Positions 3,461-5,929 of a stretch of DNA of 5,929 nt are shown here, in pieces. How positions within the stretch are numbered: position 1 is the first letter of the stretch; every line of letters begins with the position of its first letter. A program made the translations under genes and the position numbers. This DNA comes from Candidatus Poseidoniaceae archaeon (GTDB lineage Archaea > Thermoplasmatota > Poseidoniia > Poseidoniales > Poseidoniaceae), in the NCBI GenBank assembly GCA_029250305.1, contig JAQXFM010000324.1:1-5929 (forward strand), read 5' to 3'. The notes below the pieces were generated by a model that did no database searches, had not been told where the DNA came from, and worked only from the letters and a program-made list of their open reading frames with translations.

Positions 3461-5929
3461 TCACACTGGGTCATCTTCGCTGGTGAAATGAGGCACGCTT
3501 CCAAGGGTGTTCTCATCAGCGGCTTTGCCCTTTCGCACCAGCACGCCAAGCAGAAGAAGAACGGCCAGGACGCCGAGGAAAAGAACGGCGTTTCGAGGAT
3601 CGCTTTCATCGTCACCGGAAGCAACGCCGTCGGATGCGAAATGAGATGCTTCGACCTCAACACAATCGAGTGCTCCGGGGTAATTTGCAGTCGGACGAAT
3701 CCAATCGCCATCCGGGAGGCGAAGGTAGATGCGAACGCAGTAGACGCCAGCCCCGCTGTCAATGTCCACCTCGAAGGATTGATTGAACATGGATTGATTT
3801 GTGATGGCTGCTATTTGGCCGCTGCTGTCAAGGTTTCTTTCGGGCTCATCGTCGAAAATGATTTCATGGTCCACTGTGTAGTCAATCATCAAAGGCAACG
3901 ATTCGTTCATCCCGCTGGTTTGAATGGTGACATTCAGTTTTGCAGCATACCCAAGGCGCACTTGGATTGTGTAATCTGGTGCTTGTGGCATCGACACATC
4001 TTCGTCACAACCGTCAGCAATGCCATCTTCATCGACATCCACTGCATCATCATGGCCGAGGCAGGCATCCAACGAATCAGCCACACCATCTGCATCGCTG
4101 TCAATCAGCGCATCGCACCCATCAGGCACACCATCTTCATCGACATCCACCGCATCATCATGACCGTTGCAGGCATCCACTGAATCAGCCACGCCATCTG
4201 CATCGCTGTCAATCAGCGCATCGCACCCATCAGGCAGACCGTCTTCATCGACATCCACCGAATCATCATGGCCGAGGCAGGCATCGATTGAATCCTCGAC
4301 CCCATCGTCATCCGCATCAACAAACGGATCGCAGCCATCGATGATCCCGTCTTCATCGGTGTCGACGGCGTCGTCATACCCGGGGCATTCATCCGTCGGG
4401 TCAAGCACACCATCTTGGTCACTGTCATCAATGCACCCGTCGCCATCTCGGTCCCACGGAAGGGCCTCAACTTCTGGGCAAGCATCAATCCAAGGTTCGA
4501 TGTAATCGCCCGGGATGAGGGTTCGGCCAGCCAAGCCGGGGTGGTCGGCAGCGTACTTTCGTGCTTTGAACACAGGGTTGGCTTTGGCGTTGATTTGCAG
4601 CCCGTCAGGAACTGGTTCGCCTTGCTCGACAATGCCTTGGTTTGAAACGGGGCTGATGTAGGTCCAGACGATTTCACCTTCCAACGTCACTTCGTAAAAC
4701 GTCCCATGGGTGCCATGGGTGACGAGCGTGTTGCCGTTGGGCAACCGTTCCGCGCCGGAGACGAACGGTGCGTACATGTCAGCGCCTTTGTCCCACGACC
4801 ATGAGGTGGCATTGGGCAAGAACCTGTTCTCATCGTCCATCTGGTATGCACCGTCGAGGATCACCGGTGTGATGACATCCACAGAGGAATAATCGCCAGC
4901 CCGGTCGACACCGTTGTTGTAGAGGATGAGGCTGCCTGCACCGGGTCTGCCCGGCTCAATCCATTGAACATCGTGTTGGCTGTACAGGCGTTTGTCGAGG
5001 TAGGTGCCGGCATCGTAGGCTTCTGGATTGCCCCACCTGTAAAGGAAGTCACCGCCCTTTCCATAGGTGCCTCCAGTGTGGCCTGCAGCCTGTTCTGTCG
5101 TGGTGCTATGGTCGATAATATAGATTTCATTCATGTTCTTGCAGGACAGTGCTATTTGGTCCAGAAGGGGGTTGTAATCAATGCCATTGCAATGCATCCA
5201 ATCGGCTTTCCCAGCTTGCGCTCCTGAAGCGTCAACAAAGTTAATGTCAAGCAATTCAGGATGGTCTGCAACCACGCCATAGTTGTCCAGCGTGGCATCG
5301 TAGTCTTGCACCAAATGATCCCATGCATGCCAACTCCATACGATGTCTCCCCCCGTTGTTCCATTGGGCTGTATCTCGATGATCTTGTCCGGCCACACGC
5401 CGTTGCTGCCACCGGGTGCATCGGACGCAATGGCAGGGTTCCTGCCTGCTTGTGCCCCTTCTGAATCATTCTTTGATTCCCATGCAATCATCAAAACATT
5501 GCCATTTGGCATCGGTTCGATGTCGTGGTGCGAGATGTATTCGGTTGAAGAGTACTCAAACGACCACAACAACTCTCCATCCCATGAAATCCGTTCGACT
5601 TTGCCTGCAGTTCCACCACCGCTAAAGTTTCCAACCGCCGTTTGCGCAATGTTGGCCGTACGAAGAAGGGAGCCATCATCGAGCAGGTAAGCGGACATGC
5701 CGGGCCGATGGCCTCCTGGCGAGGTCCAATTGTGAACCAACCTTCCTTCATTGTCGATGAGGTAGGACGTCGATGTTGGCATTGGTGAGAATAAGGTGTA
5801 GCCTTCGCTTATGTTGTCGTTGCATTGAATGGTTCCGACGGTCCAGTTGGCGCTTCGCTCTGCGTTGCAAACGGGTTGCTCTGCTGCCCGAGCGTTGATC
5901 TCAAGCGCTTGAGCGTGGACAAGCGATAC
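3461..5929 (-). CDS. Secreted, membrane-anchored arylsulfotransferase-like protein with TSP3 repeats, 5' end cut by window edge
   Basis: The frame is open to the right edge. The 49 codons above the first visible ATG (5782) are coding: SLVHAQA near the edge looks like the end of a signal peptide, and EGYTLFSP leads directly into the domain. The true start is therefore outside the window. Numbering from ATG 5782, residues ~1-430 (with the upstream 49) are an arylsulfotransferase (ASST) beta-propeller: YLIDNEGRLVHNW (7-19), SHHDIEPMPNGNVLMIAWES (84-103), WMHCNGIDYN (195-204), LYRWGNPEAYDAGT (247-260), QHDVQWIEPG (269-278), YNNGVDRAGDYSSV (288-301), ERLPNGNTLVTHGTHGTFYE (345-364) and GEIVWTYISPV (369-379). 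ASST enzymes move sulfate between phenolic esters by way of an active-site histidine; H85, H86, H197 and H270 lie in conserved motifs here. Acidic TSP3 repeats follow (444-598), then a beta-rich domain (603-712) with four N-x-S/T sequons, then a membrane helix (731-749) and a short cytosolic tail. It is probably extracellular. Sulfotransferase activity and substrate are unproven. Confidence 0.9.
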   Translation of the reverse strand, partial: VSLVHAQALEINARAAEQPVCNAERSANWTVGTIQCNDNISEGYTLFSPMPTSTSYLIDNEGRLVHNWTSPGGHRPGMSAYLLDDGSLLRTANIAQTAVGNFSGGGTAGKVERISWDGELLWSFEYSSTEYISHHDIEPMPNGNVLMIAWESKNDSEGAQAGRNPAIASDAPGGSNGVWPDKIIEIQPNGTTGGDIVWSWHAWDHLVQDYDATLDNYGVVADHPELLDINFVDASGAQAGKADWMHCNGIDYNPLLDQIALSCKNMNEIYIIDHSTTTEQAAGHTGGTYGKGGDFLYRWGNPEAYDAGTYLDKRLYSQHDVQWIEPGRPGAGSLILYNNGVDRAGDYSSVDVITPVILDGAYQMDDENRFLPNATSWSWDKGADMYAPFVSGAERLPNGNTLVTHGTHGTFYEVTLEGEIVWTYISPVSNQGIVEQGEPVPDGLQINAKANPVFKARKYAADHPGLAGRTLIPGDYIEPWIDACPEVEALPWDRDGDGCIDDSDQDGVLDPTDECPGYDDAVDTDEDGIIDGCDPFVDADDDGVEDSIDACLGHDDSVDVDEDGLPDGCDALIDSDADGVADSVDACNGHDDAVDVDEDGVPDGCDALIDSDADGVADSLDACLGHDDAVDVDEDGIADGCDEDVSMPQAPDYTIQVRLGYAAKLNVTIQTSGMNESLPLMIDYTVDHEIIFDDEPERNLDSSGQIAAITNQSMFNQSFEVDIDSGAGVYCVRIYLRLPDGDWIRPTANYPGALDCVEVEASHFASDGVASGDDESDPRNAVLFLGVLAVLLLLGVLVRKGKAADENTLGSVPHFTSEDDPV
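3534..3592 (-). other. C-terminal transmembrane anchor of the surface protein
   Basis: Residues ~731-750 (from Met 5782) read NAVLFLGVLAVLLLLGVLVR. This is a single hydrophobic helix followed by RKGK, preceded by an acidic stretch and followed by a ~20-residue hydrophilic tail. The positive residues after the helix predict a cytosolic C terminus and an outward-facing propeller. Confidence 0.85.
3986..4453 (-). repeat. Thrombospondin type 3-like Ca-binding repeat array, 108-bp (36-residue) period
   Basis: Residues 444-599 of the surface protein (from Met 5782) start with DRDGDG...DSDQDG and continue as 36-residue units: copy 1 at 4286-4393, copy 2 at 4178-4285, copy 3 at 4070-4177, and a partial copy 4 from 4069 to about 3986. 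Each unit reads DAC-x-GHDD-x-VDVDEDG-x-x-DGCD followed by DSDADGVADS or a close variant. The D-x-D-x-DG-x-x-D loops and the paired cysteines are those of TSP3 repeats, which bind calcium and stiffen extracellular proteins. Copies 2 and 3 differ at about nine of 108 bases by eye; copy 1 is more divergent. The array lies between the propeller and the C-terminal beta domain and probably acts as a Ca-stabilised stalk. Confidence 0.9.

Noticed and set aside
4023..4320. Possible CRISPR array, because of regular direct repeats
   Set aside because: The whole 108-bp unit is repeated with no unique spacers, the period is a multiple of three, and it encodes in-frame TSP3 protein repeats.
3488..4344. Plus-strand frames of 231 and 134 residues opposite the surface-protein gene, rich in His and Ile or His and Arg
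   Set aside because: They are the antisense reading of the Asp-rich TSP3 repeats. Their low-complexity pattern repeats with the same 108-bp period, and the minus frame has clear homology.
1..5929. A five-gene operon or new multi-gene system
   Set aside because: The genes share orientation, but the gaps are about 70-81 bases, candidate promoters and hairpins lie in several gaps, and the functions are unrelated. There is no overlap or shared pathway to support it.

Overview
The window looks like archaeal DNA, most probably from a marine euryarchaeon of the Marine Group II / Poseidoniales kind (Thermoplasmatota). That placement is an inference from gene content. The supporting features are a Bat-type HTH_10 regulator, a PdxS with the long internal insertion known from archaeal forms, a small 7Fe-type ferredoxin, and a large surface protein with acidic Ca-binding (thrombospondin type 3) repeats, many N-glycosylation sequons and a C-terminal membrane anchor. 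No rRNA, tRNA, CRISPR array, transposase or phage gene was seen. All five genes lie on the minus strand, separated by gaps of about 70 to 81 bases. No gene on the plus strand is convincing.

Layout from high to low coordinates, which is the direction of transcription. (1) 5929-3461: a secreted, membrane-anchored arylsulfotransferase-like beta-propeller protein. Its start lies beyond the window edge, and the reading frame stays open upstream of the first visible ATG (5782). It carries four tandem TSP3-like repeats of 108 bp and a C-terminal transmembrane helix. (2) 3386-3111: a 91-residue ferredoxin with a clear Shine-Dalgarno sequence. (3) 3039-2038: pyridoxal 5'-phosphate synthase lyase subunit PdxS with both catalytic lysines. 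(4) 1956-628: an MscS-family mechanosensitive channel with a charged C-terminal helix. (5) 557-1: the first 185 codons of a Bat-like HTH_10 transcription regulator, cut by the left window edge inside its DNA-binding domain.

The genes do not form an obvious single pathway. They look like housekeeping and cell-surface genes that happen to share orientation: vitamin B6 synthesis, electron transfer, osmotic protection, a surface enzyme and a regulator. Candidate promoter elements precede the channel and regulator genes, and a GGGTG-N4-CACCC inverted repeat sits just upstream of the regulator. I found no clearly new biological system. The points most worth a second look are the domain architecture of the surface protein, its recent repeat duplication, and the cut regulator with its upstream palindrome.
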